From: Argentina anserina
Taxonomy: Eukaryota; Streptophyta; Magnoliopsida; Rosales; Rosaceae
Reading direction: 5' to 3'
Length of the DNA: 64,000 nucleotides
Assembly (NCBI RefSeq): GCF_933775445.1
Contig: NC_065873.1
Span: 16,616,001 to 16,680,000 of the forward strand
The position numbers were made by a program, and so were the translations under genes. The notes beneath the pieces were generated by a model that saw only the letters and a list, made by a program, of their open reading frames with translations, was not told the DNA's origin and did no database searches. Positions within the stretch are counted from its first letter, which is position 1. Every line of letters begins with the position of its first letter. This document shows, one piece after another, positions 23,561 to 36,628 of this stretch.

Positions 23561-24536
23561 CAAAGCCGCTAAAGCTTCCATTATTACAAAGACCAAACCC
23601 CTAATAATGTGATTTGAGTTATTTCCTTCCAAAAAAGACTGCAATATTCTAGGTTTCCGGCAGCGAAGACGGCGAGGTGGTGGCGGATGAGTGGTGCGCA
23701 CCAAAATGGAAAATGAACATCAAATCACCTCGTTCTACTCAGGTGCCTCCCTTTTAAGCCTCCTCTATTTTACTACTGTTTTACTTCTTTCCGTATTTCA
23801 TCTTCAATACCTATTTTACTGGAATGATGTAAAATGGTAAAGGAATACTTTATCTCTGTTTTTTTCATCACAGTCTTGGTTGTTTAGGCATTCGAATTTC
23901 TTGCGCTTTGTACATCTTTGTTGTGAATTTACGTACTTTGTGTCGCACCATGTATTTTCTAATGCATTTTATTGTTTTTCAATGCATGGTACTTGGTGAT
24001 CGCACTATGGCTGAGTTCGTTGGTCAGAGAAATATTGTTGTGGACATAGCAGTTCTTGAAGGAGTGTTTATCAGTAGTTTTAACATTAGATAACATAGTG
24101 GTCTGTCATATATGATGTTGGATAACAAGTACCACATCTTATATATTCAATAAAGATATATAAGCTGAAGTTGTTTTGTCCCATAATTTTTTGGCCGATT
24201 GAAATCGGATAACTTAACTTCATTTATTTATGAGCGTTATGCACCCTACTATTAATATTGAGAGGTGACCTCCATGCAAATAAGCTATTTTGTTCCAACT
24301 TGGTTATTTTGATAGCACATCCCGGAACTCTTTCTATTCGTCAGTATTCAAGACAATATTTACTTCATCGGCCGACAGTAAAAAGGAGCCGGCGACGGGA
24401 ACTGTAAAAGTAAAATTTATGTTTCCACTCAAAAACGACAAAAAAAGAAAAGAAGAAGAAGGTAAAAATGAAGTCAATTTACTAGCCCTCTCTGCCCTCA
24501 CCGAACCAAATCAAGAGATCCGAGCTCCGATCGGGA
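23561..24536. other. Intergenic region upstream of AUG3
   Basis: Contains the right copy of the 19-bp inverted repeat (23726-23744) and otherwise AT-rich DNA. The last ~150 bases are the presumed AUG3 promoter and leader (agagatccgagctccgatcg just before the start). I see no clear TATA box. Confidence 0.45.
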
Positions 24537-27500
24537 ATGAGCGGAGGCACACTGTGCGCGCTGCTGGGCGAGTTAGGTTACGAAGGCGCCGACGCATTAG
24601 ACCCCGACAGTTTCGAATGGCCTTTCCAATACGACGACGCCCGCCCCATCCTCGATTGGGTCTGCTCCAGCCTCCGCCCCTCCAACGTTCTCTCCCTCTC
24701 TGAGCTCTCCCGGTACCAGCAGTTGTTACAGGAGGGGAAGCTTTTGGAGGTACAATTCGAGTGATTTGAGGTCTTTGGTGTGATGCATTGGTTGGTTGAT
24801 GATTGTTGGAATTTTGCAGGGAGAGGATTTGGACTTCGCTTATGATAGCATTTCGGCGTTTTCGTCCAGCCGGGATAACCAGGAGGCGGTTTTCGCAGCC
24901 GAGGAGGGACTCAAAGATATTCGGTAATGTTTCCTGGTTGTAGAATTTGAAAAATTATGATTGACAATTGCAACTGTAATAGACTGTGAAATTATGTTGT
25001 GAGTTTGCATCACCGTTAGTTTTGTTTGCTTTGCCGCTATCCTTTTGGTTTGCATATGAAGCTGTAGCTTTTCCGGCAACAGGTGCTTTGTGTTATCCTG
25101 CTCCCAGTATTCATGGACTTTCTTTTATTCTTTAGGGATGCAACTCTGGCATATAAATCTGAAGCTCTACAGTTGCAGAAGCAGCTCGGACATCTGCATT
25201 CTCAATATGACATGCTTACGGGTCAAGCGTCTGCTCTGATCCAAGGTAGACGGGCTCGAGTTGCTGCAACATCGACTATTAATGGACATCTTACAACCAT
25301 AGATGACACCCTTTCTGCAAAAAATTTGCAGGTATGTATAGCTAGAATAGCTACATTGTTCCAATATGTTCCGACTAATGTGCAACCGATCTTGAAATGG
25401 ATCTGACTAATGTGCACATTGTTGTTGTCGCACATTATGTGAAATCTGCTACTGATAGGTCTGATAGCATGTAATTTCGTAATGTTATATGAATTTGTTT
25501 CCTTAGGTTTGGTTTTTCAATACACAGACATCAATACAGTAGTAGGTGGCATAAACATCAAGATGTTTTCAATAATAGTCCTTTTGATGCTTGCAAAGTT
25601 TTTATTTTTTTATCATCTTTTGAGACAAGTATGTATCTACATATATTCACTTAAACGTTTGTGAAGTTTTATAAATGTGCCATTGTAATTTAGATGAATG
25701 CAGTTCTTGGAAGAATCGCGTCTACGACACAGGAATTGGCTCATTATCACTCTGGGGATGGTACTAATACCTTCTGCCTTATACTTGCGTTGTCTATCTA
25801 ATTTTACTTTGAAATTCTCTGCTATTTCCTTCCTACTTATTTTATATTGCCTTGTATTTCAATACGCAAATGATTGTGGATACTATTCACTGATGGGAGA
25901 AGAAATTAAGACCATTATCTCTGTAGTTAGGGTTTCATACTGTTTCTGTTCTATTCTTTTGCTGATGTGTTAGCACTACTGAAATTGCAGGGGATGGAAT
26001 CTATTTAGCGTATTCAGACTTTCATTCCTACTTGCTTGGAGACACATCTTGCGTAAAGGAGCTCAATCAGTGGTTTGCTAAGCAGTTGGACACGGTATGT
26101 GGATAATTTATTTCCATTCAAAGAACTGCTAATCTAATGTCTATCGGTGTATGGATGTGCCTTATAAAGCTCTTTAAAGTCCTGCTACTCTGCTTTTCAC
26201 AACCTTCCTTTTTGAAAATTCAACACAATCTGTGCCACATTTTACTTTTAGAATCATGTCCAATGAAAAGTCGAAAATTCTGACATTGCTCACCTCGTCA
26301 ATGTAATAAAAGAAAAATGGTTAAATATCAAGCATGTGTTTTGACATTGCTCACCTTGTCAATTTATCCTGTAAGTGCTGATATTGTCTTTTGCTAGCAC
26401 TATATTATCTGAATGCATGCTAAACTATGAATCCTTCGCATCTTGTACATATAACTTTACTTCCTATTTCTTCAGTTTTCTATCTTTGGTATTTTTTTCT
26501 CCGCTTCTCCAGTGATTCTTTGAATCTTATGTACACTCCTCATGTATGATGTAGTGTACACTTTGTCTAGTTATTGGAAAAAAGGGTCTTATTAAAGGAT
26601 ATGAACAGGGCCCATTTCGTTTAGTTGCTGAAGATGGAAAGTCGAAATGTTCATGGGTGAGTCTTGAAGACATCTCAAATATCATTGTGAGAGGTAATCA
26701 TTCCTGGCTGCAGCTTGTGTTTTCACTTTTCGCTCGTTGAGATTTTTTGCATTCTCTTTGCATTTTCGTTGCACATTGAGTTTGGTTGTCGGGATTGCAT
26801 AGGGATTCTGTTATCTGTGTCAATGGTACCATAAGCTATGCTCCCTTTGAAAATGTTTCTACAATAGTCAATGAATTTAATGAACTGATGAAAGGAGTGG
26901 TATACAGTATACACATTGGTTCAGAGTTAATAGTGTAACACACTCATTCATTCATTTTGTATGCCATAATAGAATTTTACCCTCATAGCCATACTTTCAA
27001 ATAACAATAATAGGTTTTTAAGTTTTAACTTGTTCTGTTTCCTTCCTCTACTTCTTTGTCATTTTTGTGTTTAATACATGCTCACTATGGGTGCGATGTA
27101 ATTTGTTGATGGCTATGAATACGTGTGATTCTCTGGTTATATTCTCTTAGCATTGTGATGTCTTATGTTGTTTTACTTACGATGAGTCACAGATATTCAC
27201 TCCCATTTCTGGGTCTTTTTTGTTGCAGCAGATTTAGAAAAGTCCCAGCATCAACGTGTCTCAGAATTGCAACGACTGCGTTCTATGTACGTAATGAATT
27301 TTTAAAAGAAATTATATGCTTAAGCTATTTGGTATAGATAATGCCTACTTATTTCCAGAGACATGTTTCTGATACATCCTCTATGGGTGGCAATTCAAAG
27401 TAGGGGCAAAGCTACTTGGCAATAGATGGGTTTGCCACTTTGTATAAACTAGAACTGTGGTTTTAATGCCTTGAGAAACAAAGAATTCACAAGTAATTGA

Positions 27501-30222
27501 TAGTTAATTTGAATTATTGTGGCAGTTAGAGGATTACAGTATTATTAATTACTTGGTGGCTTCTGACGTGTACAACTTAAAATATTTTGATTGTATTTTA
27601 GGTTCTTTGTTTGCATTTCTGTGTCTCTGTTCATGCTGGAATTTTTTTTATTAATGTTACAATTCTTGAAGATGTTGCAACTGTCTAATTTATGCAGTTT
27701 TGGGACGAGTGAAAGACAATGGGTGGAAGCTCAAGTTGACAATGCTAAGCAACAAGCTATTTTAATGTCACTTAAATCTCAAGTTTCATCAGATGAAGCA
27801 CACATTCATCTTGATCTTCATTCCCTAAGGTGTTACCATATTTTCAAGCCATTACTGTTTCTGAATTGACTGTTTCCTGTTAACTATTTTATGAAGTGTA
27901 TGTTTGACACTATTTGATGTACGTGACCAGGAGAAAACATTCAGAACTTGTAGGAGAATTATCGAATTCTTATAACAAGGAAGAAAAATTGTTGTCTGAG
28001 GTTCGTATATGGCCTGGTTCCCATGTTTCCTGCACTGTACTGGCTATGTCCAAATCTTCTTTCAAATATTAATGCCATTTGGAGCCATAGTTTCGATTAA
28101 AGATTTTTTGGAAGATTATGTATGTATTGAGAAAAGGATCAAAGAACTGAAACTTACTAGTCATGTTGCATATGATTAATCATCAATAATTTCCCTGGTA
28201 GCTTTGCATTCTTCACTTTAAGGATTAGATCTTCTTTGCATGGCTCTGTCCTGTCTCACTTTCTAGGTTTTATCTGTGTCTATGGGGATGGGTGCATGCT
28301 TAGATACTTCTTCTATTTTTTTTTTGTTCTAGTTCTTTCCACCATCAACATAGGTTCACTCATTAAACATAAAAAGCTCATGCATTTAGGTTGACTTTTT
28401 TTTTTGGTATTAACTGTGTCCTCTTGTTTATTCAATCTCTTTCTAGACTATTCCGGATCTTTGTTGGGAGCTGGCTCAACTCCAAGACACATACATATTG
28501 CAAGGTATTAGCAGCTATACCAGAAATCTAAGATGAATAAAGTTGCAAATACTTTCCTTTTATGCGTAAATAGTTATTTTCTTATCTGGTCAATTAACTT
28601 TGCTATATAAATTTGTAGGTGATTATGACTTAAAGGTCATGCGACAGGAGTACTATATCAATCAACAAAAAGCGGTAGGGTGACCTATTAAGATTTCAAT
28701 TATCTCTGTCTTCTTTGATCTTGTAGATGCTTTTCTGGCTGAATATCCAAATCCTGCAAATAATTATCTGCCGTATCTGCAAAGCATGAGAATGAATTTG
28801 AGTCGTATATTATTCTTTTGTAGCTTCAATTGAAAGAGAAGTGAGTTAATAACACCAAGTATTCTGATCTTCTAACATTTTTTTTCTGAAACTTTTTGGC
28901 AGTTTATAAATCATCTTGTCAATCAACTTGCAAGGCACCAACTCTTAAAACTAGCATGCCAGTTCGAAAAGAAACATATGCTCGGAGCATATTCATTGCT
29001 GAAAGTTATTGAATCAGAGATGCAAGCCTACCTGTCGGCAACCGAAGGCCGTGTGGTATAAGATAAATCTGTCAATAGCCTCTCTCTCTCTCTCTCTCTC
29101 TCCCAACTCTTTTTCTTACAGTGAATCTTCTCAATCATTTATCCATTTCCTTTTCTTTTCTATATGGCTGACGTTGCTTTGCTATTGTTCCAGGGTCGTT
29201 GCCTAGCCCTAATTCAAGCTGCATCTGATGTACAAGAACAAGGAGGAGTGGATGATCAAGATCACTTTTTGCATGGCGTCAGAGATCTTTTGAGTATCCA
29301 TTCAAGTAATGACATTGCAATCCTCTTGCATAAGCTTATTTATGCATAAAATGATTGTTAGATTTTCTTTTGATTGATATTAATCAGTTTTTGTTGTTCT
29401 CTTTTGGCAGATGCTCAAACGGGGTTGTCAACATATGTATCAGCTCCAGGTATTGTGCAGCAAATAGCTAGTCTTCATTCAGACTTGATGACCCTTGAGT
29501 CAGATCTTGAGACTTCTCTTCCAGAGGACAGAAGCAGATGTGTCAACGAGCTGTAAGTCAACCCACTATTTCATAAAATATTCATACTGCTATCATACAA
29601 TCATTGACTCAGACTAGCTATAATCTGTTTGGTTTGTGTATTAGGTGCACTCTAATTCAGAGTTTGCAGAAATTGCTTTTTGCATCATCAACAACCGCGC
29701 AACCAATACTGACATCTCGGGTATGAATCTCACTTTTAAACTCGTGTAACAATTCTATTGAAGCTCTTTATGGTAATTTGTCTTATTTGTTATTATTGTC
29801 TATGATCGTGTGCCAATGTATGTTTTCTTCTTTCCAGCCTTTGATGAAGGAGCTTGATGAAATGGAGAAGATAAATGCAAAACTCTCGGCTGCAGTTGAA
29901 GAGGTGACATTAGAGCACCGTAAGAAAAATGAGGTAATGTTTTTTGTTTGTTTTACCTTCTTTCTCCTCATTAGTAAGATTGCATTGTGAAGCACAACTT
30001 TTAGTTTAAGAGATTGAGTATAGTACTAGACATGTGAAAAACTAATGTTATGTTTCTAATTTTATATTCTTTTACGTAATTGGCAAGCAGATTGTTAAAC
30101 ACCACTCCCAAGAAGTTAGGCTTCAACGGGGTGTGTTTGTTGATTTCTTCTGCAATTCTGAGCGTTTGAGGAGTCAAGTCCGGGAGCTAACTGCGCGAGT
30201 CAGAGCTATGCAGGTTTCATAA
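24537..30222 (+). CDS. AUG3: HAUS augmin-like complex subunit 3
   Basis: Seventeen exons splice to an intact frame of 616 residues, the expected family length. Exons: 24537-24749, 24820-24923, 25136-25331, 25694-25760, 25991-26094, 26609-26693, 27232-27286, 27698-27829, 27931-28000, 28447-28504, 28619-28674, 28903-29055, 29194-29305, 29411-29552, 29645-29720, 29838-29933 and 30091-30222. Augmin binds existing microtubules and recruits gamma-tubulin for branching nucleation in the spindle and phragmoplast; AUG3 is one of its eight subunits. The protein starts [18 protein letters not shown] and is rich in long coiled coils. Recognisable blocks include [49 protein letters not shown] and, at the end, [16 protein letters not shown]. 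Exon 7 has a NAGNAG acceptor that could add one residue. A (TC)n tract at 29081-29102 lies in intron 12. The gene converges on the minus-strand gene ending at 31405. Confidence 0.95.
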
Positions 30223-31404
30223 TTCTTTTAATGGTTTGTGAGTGAGTGAGTGAGAGCTGATCATTTTGTTTTTGCTTGTATTTATCAAGCAATCTGAGGA
30301 CTAATGATGTTTACGAGTGTAAAGTGGTGTACCAGCAAATGACAACTGAATCCATAAATTCAAAATGTATATTGGGCAAGGAACCTGCTAGTTCAGAGTT
30401 GTGGTACATAGAACCAAAATTCCGGGCTAGATGTGCTGACTAAAATCAGCAGTCTCTTACACCCAAACCTCATCACCGAAGCAAGGTGTGACAATAACTG
30501 AGCGACACTGTTTTTGGGTGACAACCATTTGCCTCTAATAAAAATTAATTTGCTTGTATATACTGCTTGCAATCATCAAGATTAGGATCCTACCTCGGAC
30601 AAGCCATCGCCCGCTCTTGACACAGCAGCCACATTGCAACAGGCACATTCAAGTTCCACTACGCTCCACTATTAAACTTAATGAATGGGAAACAAAACAT
30701 GCGCCTATGTATGCTGAATGCGGAATGCGCATGCAGAGAATTTGGCTAGAGCTGCAACGCACTGCCCTTTGTTGTCCCTCGCAAATTCCCTATACACATT
30801 CACTTTGAATCCACCGCGTGGAAGAAGTGTCATCTTCCTTCCGTTGGATTTAGCCGCTTGGTTTGCTTTTTAATGGTATGATAATTTCTCAGCCATGCTT
30901 ATTGCACTGCACTCCAACCCCTTATTCCATACGTTACATAATAACGTTCAAGTAGACAGACACCAAAACCATATCCTAAAGGTCTGCGTTCAAGTTCTCC
31001 GATACCCAACTCAGCTACTCGTTTGACGCCTGAAACGCCGAGCCAAAAAGAAGGGAACATCGGACTGTTTAGAGAACAGATGGAGAGATGTTTCAACCCC
31101 AAAATGTCAAAGTATCAATGAAGGGTCCAATCGGATAATGTCAATGACTATTTTGTACAAGATCTTGCGAAAGTGCTTGGTAATGCTACAAAAGTTGTAG
31201 GATACAAAGAAATTAGTAACAGACGACCTCAATTTCATGTGGAGAATTCTAGGATATGGAAAAACCTAGAGAGCACCAGAGCTTTGAGAAACTTTGAAGT
31301 CCATTAAAAGTGCCAAAAGCCCTCTTTAATTCTACAAGGATCAGTTCAAATGTAATTCTACTCGGCTCTTTAGCAATACCCAGGAGACGGATACCACCAA
31401 AACT
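30223..31404. other. Convergent spacer between AUG3 and the 31.4-34.9 kb gene
   Basis: Should contain both 3' UTRs. No additional gene is supported; the open frames at 30554-30808 and 30899-31102 lack any family resemblance. Confidence 0.5.
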
Positions 31405-34400
31405 TCACTCTTTGTCGCTGTCAGAGAAGTATCTCTGGCTATCAAATGGCTGTCCTCTGGAGGATATGTCATGCAAGCTTGAAGAAACTTCTCCACGCAT
31501 AGGTGCAAATGCTGCAGCTCAAACAAAGAAACCTAATTAATACTGCACAATTTAACAATTTCTCAATTGAAGTACAGTCACTCTGTAAAATTTGTACAGC
31601 TTTGGCAATTGATTTAGTTGGCAGTAGTGGGATTGTGGAGAATTCAGATCCCTTTCAAAATGAAAGAAGTCATTGCGGCATCAGTTTGATCTCAAGGGAT
31701 ACAAAATCTACTTTCACAACACAAAGCTTGTACTAGTTTTCTAAAACTCTGACTCTAAACATACTAGGCTATATCAAAGACAGAAAATTAGAGGTTTTAC
31801 TCCAGTCCCTTGAGTCCTTTACAACAAAACTAGCAAAATAGCTAATAATCAGATCAGGCAACCGACTATTAAGTAACACCAATACTAGGAATGTCTATGT
31901 AAACGATCATTCTTCAATTAATGATTATCCAGACGGAACCAACTCAATCTATGACATCATAGGGGAAAATAATAATAATAAAAGCACACATGTTTCATAG
32001 CAGAAATGTGTAAATTTTTTTATTTATGAAACTAACCTTTTTCTTTCATCCTCCTTTCCCTGTCATACTCAAATTTATCCCTAATTTGGTTAACTTTTTC
32101 CCATGTATCACCTTGCCTATTCCCAAAGCCATGCTCCTGCAACAACACCAAGTGCATGACAATGATGACACTAAAATAGAACCAATGCAGAAAGATAAAG
32201 TAGCACAATGCACCTGAACTTGTACCATTAACTCATCGTAAAATAGAAAGAGAGTTGTAGAACAAAGAAAGTGAAGTCGTACGGGTATGGCAACTTAAAA
32301 TCTTAGCTTAACAGTAATAAGATTTGGCCACAATCTATACGGCCGTTTGTTTCAAATTTCTCAGTCTGCTTGAGATGCTGTTCATTAATGATACGAACCC
32401 CTAATTTTTCTGTTGTAAGACATGAAATAACAAAGTACACCACAGAGGATAAGAAAGTCCAAATATTACAATAGTCACAGTCAACAAGCAATACACAGAA
32501 GCAGCCCCCAATCATAAAGAGCCATCATAAACTTTTTAATGAATTCTGCAGCAACCCCATGGACAGAGAGATGTCCTAAATTCAACCCTTTCCCACAAAA
32601 TACCTTCCGCCCTCATCCTCCAATTTCATGCCACCAAAGCACTGCAATAACAGTAGATGGTTGCAGCATCTTACCACCCCAAAGTACTTAAAGTAACTTT
32701 CACAGTAGATCATAACATGACAGGAAAATCCCCGCTCACAATAGCCTCCCAAAGTTCCAAACAAATCAAAGCACATGGAAGCAGCAAATGATTCAAACTT
32801 TCTATATTATTGTACATTTCACAGAAATTAGGTGAAACACAACAAGAACTTCTGAATCATATCACAAGTAATCAAACTAACACCAGCAACACTCCAGACT
32901 AGCACTCACATCCTTCTGGGTACCTCAAAACTAAGAGTCGTCCTTACAAATGAAAGAATCATGACGACTCCCGCTTGCATACCCTCCTATCCGAAATTGA
33001 TAAAAGCAGAAAATATTTCTACCCACAGTCAATTCCCTCAACTCCTGAACATTAATGATTTCTCTATAAACCCAAATCCCAGAAAAATATTGAGAATCAG
33101 AAACAGAACTATCACAGAATCTCACAAGTGGAGAAATCTGAAAAAGAGTGTCTGTATAACGGAAAAAGGTTACAGAAAGCTGTTTTCCCACCCAATGATC
33201 CACACAGAATTGAAAAATGGAATAAAACAATATATATTCCTTTAGATATCCTTCCAAGGACAACGACTGGAACCTCTTGTCACAATGCAAAAATGCCACC
33301 CTTCTCACAAACCCATAATTTCAATTTGGGACAGCATACCAAGTCATTTCTATTAGGGACAGCATACCAAGTCATTTTTGTCAGTGACAGCCTATTCAAA
33401 ACACTCCCACTCAAGCAACAGATCATTTCTCCCTTTGTACTCTGTTCCCACAAAAACTTCTGATTCCACTTTCAGTCCTATCAGCCGGTATCAAATATCT
33501 GATAGACATTAACTTGCTTACGGTGATATTGACTCTTTCAGAATGGACATATTGATTAACAAAGAGTCAGAATCACCTTAGTTATGCTCTTTTCCTCCCC
33601 TCCATCCTTAACAACCCCAAAGTGAATTTTTTGGGTTGTTTCCATGTTGGCACTCCAACCTCACACCTAGAATATCCGTGATATGTAGAAAAACATGCAT
33701 CTGTATAGAAACATATATTTGACCTATCGAAACTCATACATTGTGACATCACTTGCAACTTTATTATCCCTTTCTATTACATACTAATGGAATACATGAG
33801 CTACTTAGCAACCAGGTCACTGATCAAATCAACCAAACTCGCTTGTACTTGATTTCACAACAACTTTCAAAAATGAAGAGGTAGAAAAAAAAAATCTCGG
33901 TTAACTAGGTGCTCAGGATCAGACTTGAACAAATTAATAAGAAGATCAGAAATGAGAGTTTAAAATTATATACACTTTTATCTGAAGCACAATTGATTTA
34001 TTTCCGTTTAACCCAGAGCAGCAGCTCTTGAAGATTAAATGAGAAGATGCTAGATGTCATTATAGCTGATAAAAACCTTTGTGAAATGCAGGTCAAAGTT
34101 AACTATATCAGTGTGACAGAACGAACCTTAAATTGCTCAAAATTGGATTGCTTGCTCCTGAAACAGAAGAAAAATAATGAAAACAGTTCCTGGGTGCTGT
34201 TATACATCAGACTATGACATTTTTTTTTAAATTTAGGTACAGAAACTGATAATGTTGATCACACTTCCATCTAGTATACACCTATAAACATTACTGTGCT
34301 TGTTAAGATCAAACATACATACCGGTATGGATTGAAATCTTGATCATCATCTTCAGCAGACTCGTAATTGGCATGATCCTGCGCAATCTTCTTCGAGTAA

Positions 34401-34940
34401 CCTTCGTCCCAGTAGAGCCTTTCCCAATTCTCTCTAAGCTCCTGGTACAGCTCCATGTACTTTTTGCACCAAGGCTCATGCTCCTATTCAGTTCAACACA
34501 TTCACTAACATCACATCACTATTAACATTCAATTCAAAACCTCCAATCACCAATTTCACCATTACACAATCTAAAACCCTCTACAAAGTTCATGATTTAC
34601 CATAACCCTAGCTAAGAGTGAGAGCTAAAGTTACCGTTTCCTTGAGGACGAGGCGAGTGCGGCGCATGAACTGTTCCCGGAGCTGCTTCCGGCGCTTGTT
34701 GGGGACGTTCTCTCTCGGAATCACGAACCGCTCACGCGGCGGCACGTTGTCGCCGATTTCGTGCATTTCGCCGTCGACTATCCACCACTCCGACTTCTCC
34801 TCCGCCTTCCTCATCGCCATCGCCGGCGACCTAGACCTCCGCCTCGGCGACCGCGCCTCCGTTCTCACTCCCCTAACCTGGCTCCCGGCGGCCTCCAACC
34901 ACCGCGCCACCGTCTTCGCTCTTTTCGCAACCGAAAGCAT
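31405..34940 (-). CDS. Conserved protein of unknown function, possibly organellar
   Basis: Five exons give an intact 234-residue frame. In transcript order: 34940-34635, 34483-34323, 34157-34127, 32136-32037 and 31511-31405; all are GT-AG and frame-consistent. The N-terminus (MLSVAKRAKTVARWLEAAG, then many Arg and Ser, almost no acid) looks like a mitochondrial presequence. The body has WWIVDGEMHEIGDNVPPRER, then MRRTRLVLKE, HEPWCKKYMELYQELRENWE, an acidic patch ESAEDDDQDF, a charged helix (NQIRDKFEYDRERRMKEK), and the C-terminus QPFDSQRYFSDSDKE. The regular charged pattern suggests a helical scaffold or complex subunit. I recognise it as a conserved plant type but cannot name a function. Its ATG is 223 bases from the divergent HMCES-like start, so the promoter is shared. 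Intron 3 is about 2 kb and holds nothing notable. Confidence 0.75.
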
Positions 34941-35163
34941 TTCGGGGAACGCACAAAAGACTCGCGACTGGAATGGCCAAGCAGTAAATTTAGTAGCAGA
35001 AAACCGGGTCGGGTCGGGTCGGACCCGGTTCAGAGGTGGGAAAGGACACGTGTCGAGGTTAATTTGCTGACGATTTAGGGAGAGCCACGTAAGAAGAAAT
35101 CAGACGGTTATAAGGAAGGCGGTGGCGGGCATTGGGTTCCCGCCTTGTTTGAGATGTTCGAGG
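34941..35163. promoter_or_regulatory. Shared divergent promoter with G-box
   Basis: A 223-bp gap separates the start codons of two head-to-head genes. It contains a palindromic G-box, GACACGTGTC, at 35045-35054, and a second ACGT core (gccacgtaag) at about 35082-35091. There is also a short gggtc tandem run (about 35007-35030) and no clear TATA box. Bidirectional control is inferred from the spacing alone. Confidence 0.55.
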
Positions 35164-36167
35164 ATGTGTGGGAGGGCGAGGTGTACTCTGAGAGCCGACG
35201 ACATCTCTAGGGCTTGCTGTCGGAAGCATGGGCCGATTCGTACTGTTAATATGGACCGGTGATTACTCAACATAAATTCTTTTCTTTCTTATTTTTTAAA
35301 GATTTTTTTGCTTCTTCAATTGATTTATTTGACTGATTTTCAACGGATTATCAGGTATCGGCCGTCGTATAATGTATCGCCGGGAGCGAATTCGCCGGTT
35401 GTGCGGAGAGGAGATGGGGCTGATGGTGGAGAAGACGGCGTCGTTATTCAGTGTATGAAATGGGGACTGATTCTGAGTTTCACCAAGAGAACGGAGAAGC
35501 TTGATCATTACAGGATGGTAATTAATTCAAACCCTAGTTGTGAACTTGTGATTCAGTTTGAAATTGTAGTTGTCTTAAGGAGTTGATGTTATGGCTTTGT
35601 GCAGTTCAATGCTCGGTCTGAATCCATTTGTGAGAAGGCCTCTTTTCGGCGTCTGGTTCCTAAGAATTGCTGTGTCGTTGCAGTAGAAGGGTATGCTTTA
35701 CAGTCTCATTGCTACTGTTCCACAAATATTTCTTTACATTTGGTAATGTCATTCCCATTTTTAAGTTCCCAGAGACTAATGAACCTAGAATGAGATTAGT
35801 TATGCTATTTTATATTATCCTTCTCCAAGGTGTAGGCACGTTGGCACCACATCATAATTCATGAAAACAATTATGTCAAATGTAAATGTAAATGTATGTG
35901 CAGCAGTGATCGTATGATAGTTGACAATTGTTAGAACTAGAGTGAACTCATCATCATGATTCAGTAAAGTATTAATCTGAACAAGAATCGAATTGTAGGA
36001 GATATAATCTTTGTTCGTACTGGTTTGTTTTAGGATTAAGTATATCTAGTCCTAAAAGGTAAGTGAATCTGTAATCTACATGTAATAAGATAATTGCATC
36101 ATGAAATCTAATAAGAGTTAACTTAGGAATCATGTCGTTTCTTTATGGGAGAACCATGATGCTTAGT

Positions 36168-36204
<37 letters not shown>

Positions 36205-36597
36205 ATCCAGAGTGAAGCTTTACTCTGAAATTACAGAGTGAAGTTCCAATTTTGGCACACTTTTTCGGTCAAATGTTTTCACCATAAGCGATTCAATATT
36301 AAGGTATGCTATTCAAGATCATCTCTACAAAATTTCATCTAATTCGGATATCGTTAAGGTATTGAAATTAGATTAAACTAATGAATGAATTAAAACTGTA
36401 CAACGTGAACCATTCGTGTAAATCTCAATTTTGAAAGTTCAAACCATTGTCAAATTGGATGAAACTTTGTAGAGATGATCTTGAATAACATACCTAAATA
36501 TTGAATCGCTTATGGTGAAAACATTTGACCGAAAAGTGTGCCAAAATTGGAACTTTACTCTGTAATTTTAGAGTGAGTGAAGCTTCACTCTGGATAA

Positions 36598-36628
<31 letters not shown>

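Noticed and set aside
24290..24703. 137-codon frame overlapping the AUG3 start
   Set aside because: It is in another frame from AUG3 exon 1; its basic, Arg/Pro-rich end is the usual appearance of a shifted coding exon.
34618..35078. 105-150 codon plus-strand frames at the 34.6-35.1 kb position
   Set aside because: They are antisense to the first exon of the conserved minus-strand gene, whose spliced frame is convincing.
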